Source: an uncultured Verrucomicrobia subdivision 3 bacterium
Lineage (GTDB): Bacteria > Verrucomicrobiota > Verrucomicrobiia > Limisphaerales > UBA11358
Direction of reading: 5' to 3'
NCBI GenBank assembly: GCA_903878805.1
Contig: CAIRJF010000011.1
Coordinates: 1-64,000 of the forward strand
Length of the DNA: 64,000 nt
Below, piece after piece: positions 45,990 through 55,761 of the stretch. The notes under the pieces were generated by a model. It was not told the origin of the DNA, searched no databases, and saw nothing but the letters and a program-made list of their open reading frames with translations. The translations under genes were made by a program, and so were the position numbers. Within the stretch, counting starts at the first letter, position 1; every line of letters starts with the position of its first letter.

Positions 45990-47063
45990 TCAATGAATTT
46001 TCAGAACGAGCCAGTCCATTTTCGAGCCGACGCGAAGAATGATTTTGCGCATGATGTGAATCAATTTTCCCGAATCGGTATAAATCGCGCCTTGGCCGCG
46101 TGCACCGGCGGGTAGGAACAAATCCTTGTCCTTGCCGTCCAGCAACAGCCGCACGGGAAAACGGCCTTCAGCCGCCGGCGCGTTGGGAACCATGCCGGCA
46201 ATCGGCAGCATGCCCTCGCCAGACGCCCAGACGACGGAATCCACTTTGCATTTGATGATGTGGCCGGGGTAAGTGCGTAAGGCGATTTCCGCCTCCTGAC
46301 CGGGTTTGACTTCGCGCAATTCGTTTTGCGAATAAAAAGCCATCACCCATTGTTCATCCTCGACAAACGTCATCGCCACCGCCGCCGCGATTGGAACTGC
46401 GTAAGAACCTTCGCGTAATTGGAGATTTACCACCGTGCCGTCGGCGGGCGCATAAACCGTGGCTTGATCCAACTTCCATTTTGACGCGGCCAGTTGCGAC
46501 TCCGCTTGTGCGATTTGTGCTTTGATTTGGTCTTCGCCCGCCGCAGCGGAAGCCACTTTGCTCGACAAATTTTCCACATCGGTCTCGGCCTGCTCCACAT
46601 CAAATTGATTGCCCGCGCCCGCAGCGGCCAGTTCGGTATATTCGGCCAGACGTTTTTGCGCGAGCGTCAGTTGCGCGGTGGTGACGGCATTGCCCGCCTG
46701 CGTGCTTTTTAATTGCTCCTGTAAACTGCGGAGGCTCGCCTCGTTCGCCGCCGCTTCCAGTTGAAACGGCGTCGGGTCAATCTTCAGCAACACATCGCCC
46801 TTTTTGATGTGGCGGTTCGGTTCAATCGGCACTTCCACCACGCGCCCGGCCACGCGCGGCACAATCTGGACGTAATAATTTACCACGCGCACATCGTGCG
46901 ACGACGGCGCGACGACATTGAGAATGAGAATCAAAGCGGTCAGCGCAATGATCGGAATCGTGACGACAATGACCTGGCTCGTGATGTTCCACGGCAGCCA
47001 TTTGAATTTGAAAAAAATTAGCCAGGCAAAGAACGCATAGATGCCGAGCAAAATAATGTCCAT
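45990..47063 (-). CDS. HlyD/EmrA-family membrane fusion protein
   Basis: The 357-residue protein has two N-terminal transmembrane helices (about 5-22 and 27-50). The periplasmic adaptor layout follows: barrel-sandwich segment IVPRVAGRVVEVPIEPN and VLLKIDPTPFQLE, a coiled-coil hairpin (about 105-200), and YAPADGTVVNLQLREGSY. It bridges the inner membrane to the outer-membrane factor. Its partner is a DUF3302 protein, as in the E. coli yiaVW pair, and no MFS or ABC pump is in the operon. The start overlaps the DUF3302 gene by one base. Confidence 0.9.
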   Translation of the reverse strand: MDIILLGIYAFFAWLIFFKFKWLPWNITSQVIVVTIPIIALTALILILNVVAPSSHDVRVVNYYVQIVPRVAGRVVEVPIEPNRHIKKGDVLLKIDPTPFQLEAAANEASLRSLQEQLKSTQAGNAVTTAQLTLAQKRLAEYTELAAAGAGNQFDVEQAETDVENLSSKVASAAAGEDQIKAQIAQAESQLAASKWKLDQATVYAPADGTVVNLQLREGSYAVPIAAAVAMTFVEDEQWVMAFYSQNELREVKPGQEAEIALRTYPGHIIKCKVDSVVWASGEGMLPIAGMVPNAPAAEGRFPVRLLLDGKDKDLFLPAGARGQGAIYTDSGKLIHIMRKIILRVGSKMDWLVLKIH

Positions 47064-47539
47064 TACGCCTGTCCTCCGTTGGTGCTGGCCTTCAACTGCT
47101 CTTCAAGTTTGGCAATTTGTTCACGCAATTTGTTCACTTCATCATCGGCGCTTTCCGTTTTGTTGTTGCCGTGGCCGATGGATTCATCCACGTCCGTGCC
47201 ATAAGCCAGCTTGTGCAAAACCGGTTTGGTATACGCCCACAGCCACGCCAGCGGCCAAAGCAACCCGCCAAAAAACAGCGACAAGATGCACAGCACCTGA
47301 ATCGCCTTGGCCTGCGGATGCTTTTTCCTTTCCGCAATTTTTTCCGGCAGAATGTGGATGAGCCAGAACAGAACAATAACCACAATCGGCACGACAATCA
47401 GCACCACCCAGCTCATGACATCCGCCGCCGTGTCGAGCGCCTCGCCATGCAGAAAAGAGGCGTGCGCCGAGTCCGGCACCAGTGAGCCGGCGGCAACCGG
47501 TGCGAGAAAAAAGAGTCTTCGGATGGTGTTTCGCTTCAT
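47063..47539 (-). CDS. DUF3302-family inner-membrane protein
   Basis: The 158-residue protein from the ATG at 47539 has a signal-like N-terminus and two strongly hydrophobic helices: VMSWVVLIVVPIVVIVLFWL and VLCILSLFFGGLLWPLAWLW. A C-terminal coiled coil follows (about 130-150). This matches DUF3302 proteins (E. coli YiaW type), which are encoded next to HlyD-type adaptors. Its role in export is unknown. An earlier ATG at 47731 would add 64 residues with no homology, so I used the later start. Confidence 0.82.
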   Translation of the reverse strand: MKRNTIRRLFFLAPVAAGSLVPDSAHASFLHGEALDTAADVMSWVVLIVVPIVVIVLFWLIHILPEKIAERKKHPQAKAIQVLCILSLFFGGLLWPLAWLWAYTKPVLHKLAYGTDVDESIGHGNNKTESADDEVNKLREQIAKLEEQLKASTNGGQA

Positions 47540-47666
47540 GATTTTAATTCCTCCAACCGGACGCAACTTCAGTTTGCCGGGCGGTTTGCTCGTCAGAACG
47601 CGCGCATTTTGTTTCGGAACGGTTTGTTCGGCAAGAATTATCCTTGCCGCAAAATCATTTGGCGAT

Positions 47667-48755
47667 TCAACCCTGCTTGCCAGATGAACGCGCTTCGATT
47701 TCCGAAACTGCCCAACGCGCGTGTTCCGCAATCAACGGCTCGTAATCGGCTGCGGCTTTTCCCAAAGCGGGCAGCGCGTTTTCATCACCCATGTTTCCGA
47801 GCGCCACGCAGACATTGCGCAAAAATCCGCGGCGCTTCGTCCGCAGCATCGGCGTGCCGGCAAAGTGTGATTTGAATCCGGCGTCGTCCAGTTGCAGCAG
47901 TTCAATCAAATCCGGCGCGGCCAAATCCGTCCGCGCGTGTGGCTTCATCAAATTTCCTGCGCGCGCAAATTTATTCCACGGACACGCCGCGAGACAATCG
48001 TCGCAGCCGTAAATGCGGTTGCCAATCGCTTTGCGAAACTCCAATGGAATTGCACCTTTAAGTTCAATCGTCAAATATGAGATGCACTTGCGCGCGTCCA
48101 ATTCAAACGGCGCGGTGATGGCATTGGTCGGACAGGCGGAAATACAGCGCGTGCAATTGCCGCAATGATTTTTCTCCGGCGCGTCCGGCTCCAGTTCAAG
48201 CGTCGTCAAAATTTCCGCGAGAAAAATCCAGTTGCCAAGTTTGCGGCTGATGAGATTTGTGTGCTTGCCGATAAAACCAATTCCCGCGCGTTGCGCCAAG
48301 TCGCGTTCCAGAATCGGGCCGGTATCCACATACCAAAGCGAACTTGTGTCTGCGCCGCTGAATTGATTTACAAATTGCGTCAGCAATTTTAACTTTTCGC
48401 CGATCACATCGTGGTAATCTTTGAACTGCGCGTAACGCGCGACCACGCCGGTGGAGTGGCGAGTGGCGAGTGATGAGTGACGCGGCGCGGCTGGTTGCTC
48501 CATGTCATTCGCCACTCGCCACTCGTCACCTTGGGCGTAGCTGACCGCGAGCGCGATGATGCTTTTTACATCGGCTAAAACTTTTTGCGGTTCGATTCTT
48601 TTTTCCGCGTTGCGTTCGAGCCATGTCATTTCACCATTTTGTTTGCCAGCGAGCCAGTTTTGAAATTTTTCCGCGCTGGCCGGCGGCGTGGCGGTCGTAA
48701 AGCGGCAATCGTCAAAGCCCAATTCCGCCGCGCGTTGACGGATAGCGGTCTTCAT
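47667..48755 (-). CDS. queG: Epoxyqueuosine reductase
   Basis: QueG performs the last step of queuosine synthesis in tRNA, reducing epoxyqueuosine with a cobalamin cofactor and two [4Fe-4S] clusters. The 362-residue protein has the catalytic VDTGPILERD with Asp144, the clusters CGNCTRCISACP (198-209) and CDDCLAACPW (251-260), and a C-terminal HEAT-like repeat (LRNVCVALGNMGDENALPAL). Residues about 76-103 are an in-frame insert encoded by an inverted-repeat micro-element. It overlaps aroK by ATGA. Confidence 0.95.
   Translation of the reverse strand: MKTAIRQRAAELGFDDCRFTTATPPASAEKFQNWLAGKQNGEMTWLERNAEKRIEPQKVLADVKSIIALAVSYAQGDEWRVANDMEQPAAPRHSSLATRHSTGVVARYAQFKDYHDVIGEKLKLLTQFVNQFSGADTSSLWYVDTGPILERDLAQRAGIGFIGKHTNLISRKLGNWIFLAEILTTLELEPDAPEKNHCGNCTRCISACPTNAITAPFELDARKCISYLTIELKGAIPLEFRKAIGNRIYGCDDCLAACPWNKFARAGNLMKPHARTDLAAPDLIELLQLDDAGFKSHFAGTPMLRTKRRGFLRNVCVALGNMGDENALPALGKAAADYEPLIAEHARWAVSEIEARSSGKQG
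48451..48530. repeat. Inverted micro-repeat inside queG
   Basis: GAGTGGCGAGTGGCGA (48454-48469) is repeated in inverted orientation as TCGCCACTCGCCACTC (48509-48524), with iterated GAGTGGC/GAGTGA units around it. It is translated in frame as part of a queG loop (SSLATRHST). It resembles short interspersed repeats common between genes in such genomes, so queG appears to have tolerated an insertion. Confidence 0.65.
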
Positions 48756-49291
48756 TTTCGGACACGCGTGGCGAGCTTGAATTGCAGCGCGACCTGCATC
48801 GCCGCCTCGCGGACGGAACGCAGGTCGGTGTTGATCAAAACATCGGCCTGCTTGTAAAACGGCTCGCGCACGGCGAGCAGCTCGCGGATTTTTTTCTGCG
48901 GATCCGCGTCGTGGAGCAAAGGGCGGTGCGACTGGTTGCGAACCCGTTCCCAGATTTTTTCCGGCGACGCCCAGAGGCAGATGACCAGCGCATAAGATTT
49001 GAGCGCCGCCAGATTTCCCGCGTTCGTCGGCAGGCCGCCGCCGGTGGCAATGACGGTTTTCGCACGGGTGGAAAGTTCGCGGACAATTTGTTTTTCCAGT
49101 GCGCGAAAGGCCGTTTCGCCATCTTTTGCAAAAATATCCGCAATCGTGCGCCCGGTATGCGACTGGATGAGTTCGTCCGTGTCGAGAAATTCAAAGCCAA
49201 GATTTTCCGCGACGTGCCGGCCCACGGACGTCTTGCCCGTGCCCATGAAGCCCACGAGCGCGACGTTGGTGGGATGGCGACCGATTTGCAT
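48752..49291 (-). CDS. aroK: Shikimate kinase
   Basis: AroK phosphorylates shikimate at the 3-hydroxyl in the pathway to chorismate and aromatic amino acids. The 179-residue protein has the P-loop GFMGTGKTSVG, the shikimate-binding DTDELIQ, ATGGGLPT, and the lid RPLLHDADPQKKIRELLA. Length is normal. It is the first gene of an aroK-queG pair with a four-base overlap, and it is divergent from maf. Together with aroB at 57.9 kb it shows that aromatic biosynthesis is present. Confidence 0.95.
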   Translation of the reverse strand: MQIGRHPTNVALVGFMGTGKTSVGRHVAENLGFEFLDTDELIQSHTGRTIADIFAKDGETAFRALEKQIVRELSTRAKTVIATGGGLPTNAGNLAALKSYALVICLWASPEKIWERVRNQSHRPLLHDADPQKKIRELLAVREPFYKQADVLINTDLRSVREAAMQVALQFKLATRVRK

Positions 49292-49375
49292 GGCGATGGA
49301 TTAACGGAAAATCGCCCGAGACGCACGCCCGTTTTTTCCCGCGCTCGACAGACTGACAGTTTGCGCTAGGATGAA

Positions 49376-49951
49376 ATGGTGAAACTGCCGCCGCTCATTC
49401 TGGCCTCGGCCTCGCCGCGCCGCGCGGAACTTTTGAAACTGCTGCCGGTAAGGTTTCAGGTCTCACCCGGCCACGCCGATGAGGTTGCCTATGCGCATCT
49501 CACGCCCCTCGAAGTCTGCCAACTCAACGCGCATCGCAAGGCGCGCGTGGTCGCCAAGAAAATTCCCGATGCGCTTGTCCTGGCCGCGGACACGCTGGTG
49601 TTTCTTGACAATCAAATTCTCGGCAAGCCGCGCAATCTTGCCGATGCACGCCGGATGATTGCGCGGCTGCAAGGCCGCCACCATCAAGTCGTCACCGGCG
49701 TTTGCCTCATGCACCTGCGCCGCCACCACGAAAAGATTTTTGCCGTCAGCACCGATGTTCTTTTTCATCCACTGAACGCGCGGCAGATTCGCGAATATCT
49801 CGCCAGCATCAACCCGCTCGACAAGGCGGGCGCTTATGCCATTCAGGAGTCCGGCGAAAAGATCATTTCCGAAATCTCCGGCTCTTACAGCAACGTCGTC
49901 GGTTTGCCCGTGGAAAAACTGCGTGAAGAAATTCTAGCTTGGCCAACCTGA
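49376..49951 (+). CDS. maf: Maf-family nucleotide pyrophosphatase
   Basis: Maf proteins hydrolyse non-canonical or methylated nucleoside triphosphates (for example dTTP or UTP) to monophosphates. The 191-residue protein shows the motif SASPRRAELLKLL at 9-21, the substrate/metal segment ADTLVFLDNQILGKP with the Asp ligand, and DKAGAYAIQESGEKII near the end. Length is normal. The exact nucleotide cannot be read from sequence. It ends before a convergent Minf_1886 gene. Confidence 0.92.
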   Translation: MVKLPPLILASASPRRAELLKLLPVRFQVSPGHADEVAYAHLTPLEVCQLNAHRKARVVAKKIPDALVLAADTLVFLDNQILGKPRNLADARRMIARLQGRHHQVVTGVCLMHLRRHHEKIFAVSTDVLFHPLNARQIREYLASINPLDKAGAYAIQESGEKIISEISGSYSNVVGLPVEKLREEILAWPT

Positions 49952-49964
49952 AAGTGTCCGCGCC

Positions 49965-49999
49965 GAGTTTTATCCGTTGGAAAGAGTTTTATCCGTTGG
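49965..49999. repeat. Short tandem duplication
   Basis: GAGTTTTATCCGTTGG occurs at 49965-49980 and again at 49984-49999, a 19-base period with an AAA spacer, in the convergent gap between maf and the Minf_1886 gene. It has no visible function and is probably a slippage duplication. Confidence 0.6.
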
Positions 50000-50043
50000 G
50001 AAATAAAAAACGCAAACCAAAGAACAACCAAATCCATGGTCAC

Positions 50044-50466
50044 CTATTTCACCGCCGGCTTGGGTTCGGCTTTCAATTTACTTTCTGGCCAGAAGGGTTT
50101 GCAGAAGGCGTCGGTGAAATCGTAGCCGTTCTGAAAATCCTCGCGCGAATCTTTTTCCGTGCGCTTGAGCAGGCTGATTTCCACCATGTTGAAAACGATT
50201 TCGCCGAAGTCCTTGCAGTTGCGAATGCCCCATTCTTCAAACACGGTCGCCGCCATTGGGCCGAACTGTTGCAGCGCGTATTGCCGGAGACCGCCGAGCA
50301 ATTCCTGACCGGTGACATGGTGGCGCACTTTGCCCTGATTTTCCCGGCCAACGAGCTTCTGCGTGAAGTCGAGCGCCTCGCGCATGAACAAATAGGCGTC
50401 GCGATGAAAACGCGGATCGCGCGCGAGGATTTGCTCAACCGCTTCGTCGAAATTGACTTCTTGCAT
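50044..50466 (-). CDS. Minf_1886-family protein
   Basis: The 140-residue protein matches the Minf_1886 family, named after a Methylacidiphilum gene and typical of PVC bacteria. Recognisable parts are FDEAVEQILARDPRFHRDAY, HHVTGQELLGGLRQYALQQF, FGPMAATVFEEWGI and VFNMVEISLLKRTEKDSRED. The function is unknown; it is probably cytoplasmic and helical. It starts three bases after the stop of a 43-residue membrane microprotein gene, so the two are probably co-expressed. Confidence 0.82.
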   Translation of the reverse strand: MQEVNFDEAVEQILARDPRFHRDAYLFMREALDFTQKLVGRENQGKVRHHVTGQELLGGLRQYALQQFGPMAATVFEEWGIRNCKDFGEIVFNMVEISLLKRTEKDSREDFQNGYDFTDAFCKPFWPESKLKAEPKPAVK

Positions 50467-50469
50467 AGA

Positions 50470-50601
50470 TCAAAGTTTGACTGGCTGGCGACTGGTTGCG
50501 TCTGGATGGGCGGCGCGATAATACTTCACTGCCAACCCGGTCACCAGCAGCCCGATGACGATGCAAATGATGAATTGTTCCTGCTTCGTCAGCCAGTTCA
50601 T
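50470..50601 (-). CDS. 43-residue single-pass membrane microprotein
   Basis: This short gene reads MNWLTKQEQFIICIVIGLLV, then TGLAVKYYRAAHPDATSRQP and VKL. One transmembrane helix (about 10-26) is followed by a short basic tail. It has a plausible ATG at 50601 and a stop three bases before the Minf_1886 start. The coding character is convincing because the helix is well formed and the spacing is tight. It might anchor or regulate the Minf_1886 product. It is shorter than a usual annotation cutoff. Confidence 0.6.
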   Translation of the reverse strand: MNWLTKQEQFIICIVIGLLVTGLAVKYYRAAHPDATSRQPVKL

Positions 50602-50644
50602 GGCGATAATGTAGCTTAAATGCGGCGAACGGCAACCATCGTGT

Positions 50645-50666
50645 GCGAATTACGAATTGCGAATCG
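50645..50666 (+). repeat. Short GAATTACGAATTGCGAAT-type repeat
   Basis: GCGAATTACGAATTGCGAAT lies in the 122-base divergent spacer between the membrane microprotein gene and the FAH-family gene. It is an iterated GAATTxCGAATT motif, again of the kind scattered through intergenic regions. It may overlap promoters, but no -10 element is clear. Confidence 0.4.
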
Positions 50667-50723
50667 TAGGCAACCGGGCAGAATCGTGGGGCGGAGAGTA
50701 AGAAGCATAATTCTTAAATTGTC

Positions 50724-51479
50724 ATGGCTGCCATCGGCAGATTTTCCAAAGGCGACGAAGTCTTCCACGCCAAGGTTGTGGACGGAGAAATTTTTCGTGC
50801 CCACGGCGACATTTTTGGTGCGCCGTCATTTGACCGCCAGCCGACACCGCGCAAGGGAGTGAAGACGTTGGTGCCGGTTGTGCCGAGTAAGGTCATCGCA
50901 GTCGGTTTGAACTACGCCGACCACGTTCGTGAAATGAAACACGAGTTGCCGAAGGAACCGCTTTTTTGGTTTAAAGCTACGACTTCGCTGCTGCCAGACG
51001 GCGGAAAAATTGAAATTCCTTTTCGCGATCATCGAACGGATTTTGAAGCGGAACTCGCCATTGTCATTGGCCGAAAAATTCGCAACGTCACGGCGACGAC
51101 CGCCGCGCGTTATATTTTTGGCTACACCGCCGCGCAAGACATCAGCGACCGCACGATTCAAAAAGCCGAGTCGCAATGGGCGCGTTGCAAGTCGTTCGAC
51201 ACCTTCACACCGCTCGGCCCGTATGTCGAGACGATGCTTGACCCAAACGAATTGAGCATCCAACAATTTCAAAATGGTCAGCTCCGGCAGAACTCAAACA
51301 CGCGCGAATTAATTTTTAAGCCCGCCGAAATTGTCAGCTTCGTTTCCACCAACATGACGTTGCTGCCCGGCGACGTCATCCTCACCGGCACGCCCAGCGG
51401 TGTCGGCGCAATCCAAAGTGGCGATAAATTGGAAGTGCGCATTCAAGGTCTTGCTTCGCTCATCAACACCGTCAAGTGA
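50724..51479 (+). CDS. Fumarylacetoacetate hydrolase-family protein
   Basis: The 251-residue protein is an FAH-fold hydrolase/decarboxylase of the kind acting on oxo-acids such as acylpyruvates. It has IAVGLNYADHVREM, WFKATTSLLPDGG, the metal ligands in DFEAELAIVIG (two Glu) and TAAQDISDRTIQ (Asp), and LPGDVILTGTPSGVG. The presumed metal-binding set is complete. It could be an acylpyruvase or a related decarboxylase; context does not decide. It stands alone upstream of smc. Confidence 0.88.
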   Translation: MAAIGRFSKGDEVFHAKVVDGEIFRAHGDIFGAPSFDRQPTPRKGVKTLVPVVPSKVIAVGLNYADHVREMKHELPKEPLFWFKATTSLLPDGGKIEIPFRDHRTDFEAELAIVIGRKIRNVTATTAARYIFGYTAAQDISDRTIQKAESQWARCKSFDTFTPLGPYVETMLDPNELSIQQFQNGQLRQNSNTRELIFKPAEIVSFVSTNMTLLPGDVILTGTPSGVGAIQSGDKLEVRIQGLASLINTVK

Positions 51480-51666
51480 ACCGCGTTTGACCGCCCGATT
51501 TTCAGCGCAAATTCTATCAAAAACGCTCTCAAAACCAACTTTTTCAGTTCAAGTCAAACCATAATTATTCACAATTAGTAGTGCCATTGGCAAAAGTCAG
51601 GCACAACATATTGTGTTTTTCCCTTTACAGAAACCGCCAGCTTTGGTTGGCTAGTCGAAACAGATT

Positions 51667-54600
51667 ATGTATCTCAAAAATCTCACAGTTTTCGGCTTCA
51701 AATCCTTTGCGGACAAGACGGCGCTGAACTTTCAGCCCGGCGTCACCGCCATCGTCGGGCCAAACGGTTGTGGCAAATCTAACGTGTCCGACGCGATTCG
51801 CTGGGTGCTTGGCGAGCAGTCGGCCAAGGCGTTGCGCGGCGGCGAAATGGCCGACGTGATCTTCAACGGCACGGACGGACGCAAACCGATGGGCATGGGC
51901 GAAGTTTCGCTGACGCTTGGGGGCGTCGGCGAAGAAAGTTTGCGCGCGGCGGGCGTGGAAGTTTCTTACGACGAAGTGACATTGACGCGTCGCATTTTTC
52001 GTGACGGCGGCAGCGAATATTTTTTGAATCGCACGCCGTGCCGGTTGAAAGACATCCAACAACTTTTTATGGGCACGGGCATCGGGCGCACGAGCTACAG
52101 CATTTTGGCGCAGGGCCACATCACGCAGATTCTTTCCAGCAAGCCGGAAGACCGCCGGATGATTTTCGAGGAAGCTGCCGGCATCACCAAATTCAAATCG
52201 CAGAAAAAAGAATCGCTCCGCAAACTCGAATACACCGAGCAAAATCTTCTGCGTATCGCGGACACGATCAAGGAAGTGAAGCGGCAGATTGGTTCGTTGC
52301 AACGGCAGGCGGGCAAGGCGCGGCGCTACAAACAAATTTCGCAGGAGCTGCAGCATCTCGAAACGCAACTGGCGCGGCATCAGTTTGACGTGCTGCAAGG
52401 GGAAATTTCCGAGCGCGAGACGACGGTGGAAAATTTGCGGAACGAAATTGAGGCCGGCTCGAACGATGTACTGCGGTTTGAAAATGAAATCTCCAAATTG
52501 CGCGAACTGCTTTCCGATCTGGAACATCAGGTCGCGGCGCAGCAGCAGCGTGGATTGGAATTGAAGGCCAACATTGATCGCAATGAGAGCCGCATCCAGT
52601 TTAACGAAGAACGGCTGCGCGAAATTGAGTCGCAAAATGCGAAGGCGCTCGCGGAAATCACGCAGGCCGAGGAGCGCTGCCACGCCGCATCGAGCGAACT
52701 GCTGTCCGTGCAGGAACGGCTGAGTGCCGCGGAAAACTCGCTCGCGCAGCACAAAGAAAGTTTGCAGTCCAAGCGTGATCATTTGCAGCAGATCGAAAAT
52801 TCCCAGCGCGAGAACCAGGAGCAATTCCGCGCGGCGCAAACCGCCGCGTTTTCGGCGGCGCAGGATTTGTCACGCCTCCGCAACGAAATCACCGCGCTGG
52901 ATTTGCAGAAGCAAGGGAATTTTGTCCGGCTCGAAAAATTGTCGGCGGAAAAAATCCAGCTGGAAACGGAACGCACGGGTTTGGATTCGCGCTTGCAGGA
53001 ATTCACCGCGAGCGTGGAAGTAGAAAAGCTGAATGTCGCCACGACGCGCGGCTCGGTCGAGCAGCGCCAGAATCGTTTGCGCGAGTTGCAGACGGAATTG
53101 CAGAACGCCTCGACGGAGCAGGACAAATTTTTGCACCAGCAATCCGACAAGCGTTCGCGCCTGACCGTGCTGGAGCAGCTTGAAGGTTCGCACGAAGGTT
53201 TCGATGCGGGCGCGGTGGCGGCATTGCGCCAGTCGCGTTCGGTCATCGGGTCGCTCGCGGATCGGATTCGTGTGCCGGATCAGTTTGTCACGGCGGTGGA
53301 GAATGCCCTCGGCCACAATCTTCAACTGGTTCTCACCGAGCAGCCGTCGAGCGCGCAGGAAATTCTGGCGGAACTCAATACCAACAAGTCCGGTCGTGCG
53401 AGCATCGCCGCTTTGGCGATTCAACAGTATCAGGATGAAAAGCAGTTGGCGTTTGTCGGCGAAATGGCGCCGAGCGAGAAGACCGACAATCACGAAGGAT
53501 TAGCTCCCGGCAAAATCGTCCACGCCATGAGCGTGATTCACGCGGAGCCGAACGTGGAGCCGCTGCTGAAATCGCTGCTCGGTCGCACGTTCATCGCCGC
53601 CGACCTCAACACCGCGACGGCGCAAATCCAAAACGGTCACGCTGGCTGCGATTTCGTGACGATGGGCGGCGAGCTGCTGAATCGGCACGGCATTTACACG
53701 GGCGGTTATTTGAATAAAGGGAACAACGGCAAAGCGCCGTCGTCCATTCTTGGCCGCAAAAATCAGATTGCCGAACTGCAAGCGGAGTTAAACGAATTGC
53801 AACAGCTCGTCGAAGCCGCGAGCCGGAAACGTGGCGAATTGTTGAGCGAGCAGACGGAGTTACAAGCGTCGTTGCAACAGGCGCAGACGGAATTGCGGGT
53901 GCAGGAAGTGGCCATCGCGACGCGCGAAGGCGAATTCAAGGCGCTGCAAAATTCCAATCGTTTGCTGCACCAGAAGATTGAGACCGTTGTCTTCGAGGTG
54001 CAAAGTCTCGCGGCGCAGGAAGCGGAAGGTTTGCAGAAGCGCGACGCGCTCACGGCGAAGTTGAACGAACTTGAGGCGCGCGAAAAATCCGCGCAGGAGC
54101 AGGTCGCCACGCTCACGGAGGAATTGGAAAATCTCCGTCAGCAGCGCGACGCCGCGAACACGGCGTTGACCGAGAGCAAGGTGGCCCTCGCGTCCGACGA
54201 GCAGTTGGCCTCGTCGTTCAAGCAGCAACTCACCGCGCTCGAACAGCGCATTCGCGAGCTTATGCAGGTGGTCGAACAGCGGAAGGGCGAATGTTCTTCC
54301 TTCATCTCGCGCAAAGAGCAGGCCGAGTTTGAGATTCAGGAATCACGCGGCCAGATTGAACGTTTGCAGCATGAGCGCGAACAGGTCAGCGCGCAGATGG
54401 CGGAACTGGTCGGGCAGAAAAACTCCCAGGAATCAGAGATTTCCACCCGCGAAGAAAGTTTGCGCGGCCAGCGCAGCCGGTTGACGGAAATTCAAAATCA
54501 GCGCGGCGCGGTGGAAGTGGAACTCGCGCAGAAAAACATGAGCGTCCAAAACCTGCGCGAGAAGGTGCAGCAGAAATATCATCTGAACCTCGACGACATC

Positions 54601-55398
54601 CGCAGCGAGTGCATCACCATCACGCACGCCGACGAAGGTCCGGCGAAAGTCGAGACGCTCACGCCGGAGCAGATGGCCGAAGCGGGCGTGGGCACGGATT
54701 GGAATGCAGTGAACGAACAGGTTTCTCAACTGCAAACCAAATTGGATGAGATGGGGCCAGTCAATCTTGTGGCGATTGAAGAATACGAGGAGACCGAGCA
54801 GCGCCATCAATTCCTCACGACCCAGCACGATGATTTGGTGAATGCCAAAACGCAGTTGCTCGAAGTCATCAACCGCATCAATACGCAGACGCGTCAGATG
54901 TTCATCGAGACGTTCGAGAAGATCCGCGACAATTTCCGCGCGATGTTTGTGGACGTCTTCGGCGGCGGCAAAGCGGATCTCGTGTTGTCCGACGAAAATG
55001 ACGTGTTGGAATCCGGCATCGAGATTGTTGCGCGTCCGCCCGGCAAGCAGTTGCAGAGCATCTCGCTGCTGTCCGGCGGCGAACAGACGATGGTCGCCGT
55101 TTCGCTGCTGTTCTCGATTTACCAGGTCAAGCCGAGTCCGTTCTGCGTGCTGGACGAGTTGGACGCGCCGCTCGACGAATCCAACGTCATCCGCTTCGTG
55201 AAGATTTTGCAGCGGTTCCTTGCGCATTCGCAGTTCATCATCATCACGCACAACAAGCGCACCATCGGCATGGCGGATGTGCTTTACGGCGTGACGATGC
55301 AGGAACACGGCGTGAGCAAAATCGTCAGTGTGAAATTTCACAAAGCGGATGAGACGCCGCAGTTATCCGCGCCGAATACCGAGACGGCAACGGCCTGA
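51667..55398 (+). CDS. smc: Chromosome segregation protein SMC
   Basis: SMC organises and condenses the chromosome as part of the SMC-ScpAB complex. The 1243-residue protein has an N-terminal Walker A ([10 protein letters not shown]) in a GFKSFADKT context, a long coiled coil, a hinge at about 500-680 ([40 protein letters not shown]) and a second coiled coil. The C-terminal head has signature [16 protein letters not shown] and Walker [16 protein letters not shown]. The length is typical. ScpA/ScpB are not in the window. The upstream region 51480-51666 is AT-rich. Confidence 0.97.
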   Translation: MYLKNLTVFGFKSFADKTALNFQPGVTAIVGPNGCGKSNVSDAIRWVLGEQSAKALRGGEMADVIFNGTDGRKPMGMGEVSLTLGGVGEESLRAAGVEVSYDEVTLTRRIFRDGGSEYFLNRTPCRLKDIQQLFMGTGIGRTSYSILAQGHITQILSSKPEDRRMIFEEAAGITKFKSQKKESLRKLEYTEQNLLRIADTIKEVKRQIGSLQRQAGKARRYKQISQELQHLETQLARHQFDVLQGEISERETTVENLRNEIEAGSNDVLRFENEISKLRELLSDLEHQVAAQQQRGLELKANIDRNESRIQFNEERLREIESQNAKALAEITQAEERCHAASSELLSVQERLSAAENSLAQHKESLQSKRDHLQQIENSQRENQEQFRAAQTAAFSAAQDLSRLRNEITALDLQKQGNFVRLEKLSAEKIQLETERTGLDSRLQEFTASVEVEKLNVATTRGSVEQRQNRLRELQTELQNASTEQDKFLHQQSDKRSRLTVLEQLEGSHEGFDAGAVAALRQSRSVIGSLADRIRVPDQFVTAVENALGHNLQLVLTEQPSSAQEILAELNTNKSGRASIAALAIQQYQDEKQLAFVGEMAPSEKTDNHEGLAPGKIVHAMSVIHAEPNVEPLLKSLLGRTFIAADLNTATAQIQNGHAGCDFVTMGGELLNRHGIYTGGYLNKGNNGKAPSSILGRKNQIAELQAELNELQQLVEAASRKRGELLSEQTELQASLQQAQTELRVQEVAIATREGEFKALQNSNRLLHQKIETVVFEVQSLAAQEAEGLQKRDALTAKLNELEAREKSAQEQVATLTEELENLRQQRDAANTALTESKVALASDEQLASSFKQQLTALEQRIRELMQVVEQRKGECSSFISRKEQAEFEIQESRGQIERLQHEREQVSAQMAELVGQKNSQESEISTREESLRGQRSRLTEIQNQRGAVEVELAQKNMSVQNLREKVQQKYHLNLDDIRSECITITHADEGPAKVETLTPEQMAEAGVGTDWNAVNEQVSQLQTKLDEMGPVNLVAIEEYEETEQRHQFLTTQHDDLVNAKTQLLEVINRINTQTRQMFIETFEKIRDNFRAMFVDVFGGGKADLVLSDENDVLESGIEIVARPPGKQLQSISLLSGGEQTMVAVSLLFSIYQVKPSPFCVLDELDAPLDESNVIRFVKILQRFLAHSQFIIITHNKRTIGMADVLYGVTMQEHGVSKIVSVKFHKADETPQLSAPNTETATA

Positions 55399-55517
55399 TT
55401 GCGGTTCGGGAAATTCGGTTTGCCGCCTTGGAATTTTTCATTGGCAGGATTACTAAATTGGGCATGGTTGGCGCTTCTTCATTTACGCTGCTGTCAGGTT
55501 CGGTTAAGCTGCGCAAA

Positions 55518-55721
55518 ATGAATTTGACCAAGAACAAATGGTATCGCGCGCTGGGTTTGGTGATGGTTCCGCTAGGATTGTTTCTGACCGTCGCGGCGTT
55601 CAAGGCGCAGGGCAAGCCCGTGACCGGCGTGCCGTGGGTCAAGCTCGGGCCGGTCGGGCTGATGAGCATCATCGGCGGCATCGGACTTTTATTTCTGCCG
55701 GACAAAATCAAATTCAAATGA
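55518..55721 (+). CDS. Small two-helix membrane protein
   Basis: The protein is 67 residues long if it starts at the ATG at 55518 (MNLTKNKWYRALG); an earlier frame opening at 55428 would add 30 residues with no homology. Two hydrophobic helices, ALGLVMVPLGLFLTVAAFKA and LGPVGLMSIIGGIGLLFL, are separated by a short loop with KPVTGVPWVK. I do not recognise a family. It lies between smc and lepB on the same strand and 40 bases before lepB, so it may be cotranscribed with the signal peptidase. Confidence 0.6.
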   Translation: MNLTKNKWYRALGLVMVPLGLFLTVAAFKAQGKPVTGVPWVKLGPVGLMSIIGGIGLLFLPDKIKFK

Positions 55722-55761
55722 ACGAAACCCATTCCGCGTTCGTCAGAGCAGGGGATTATTT

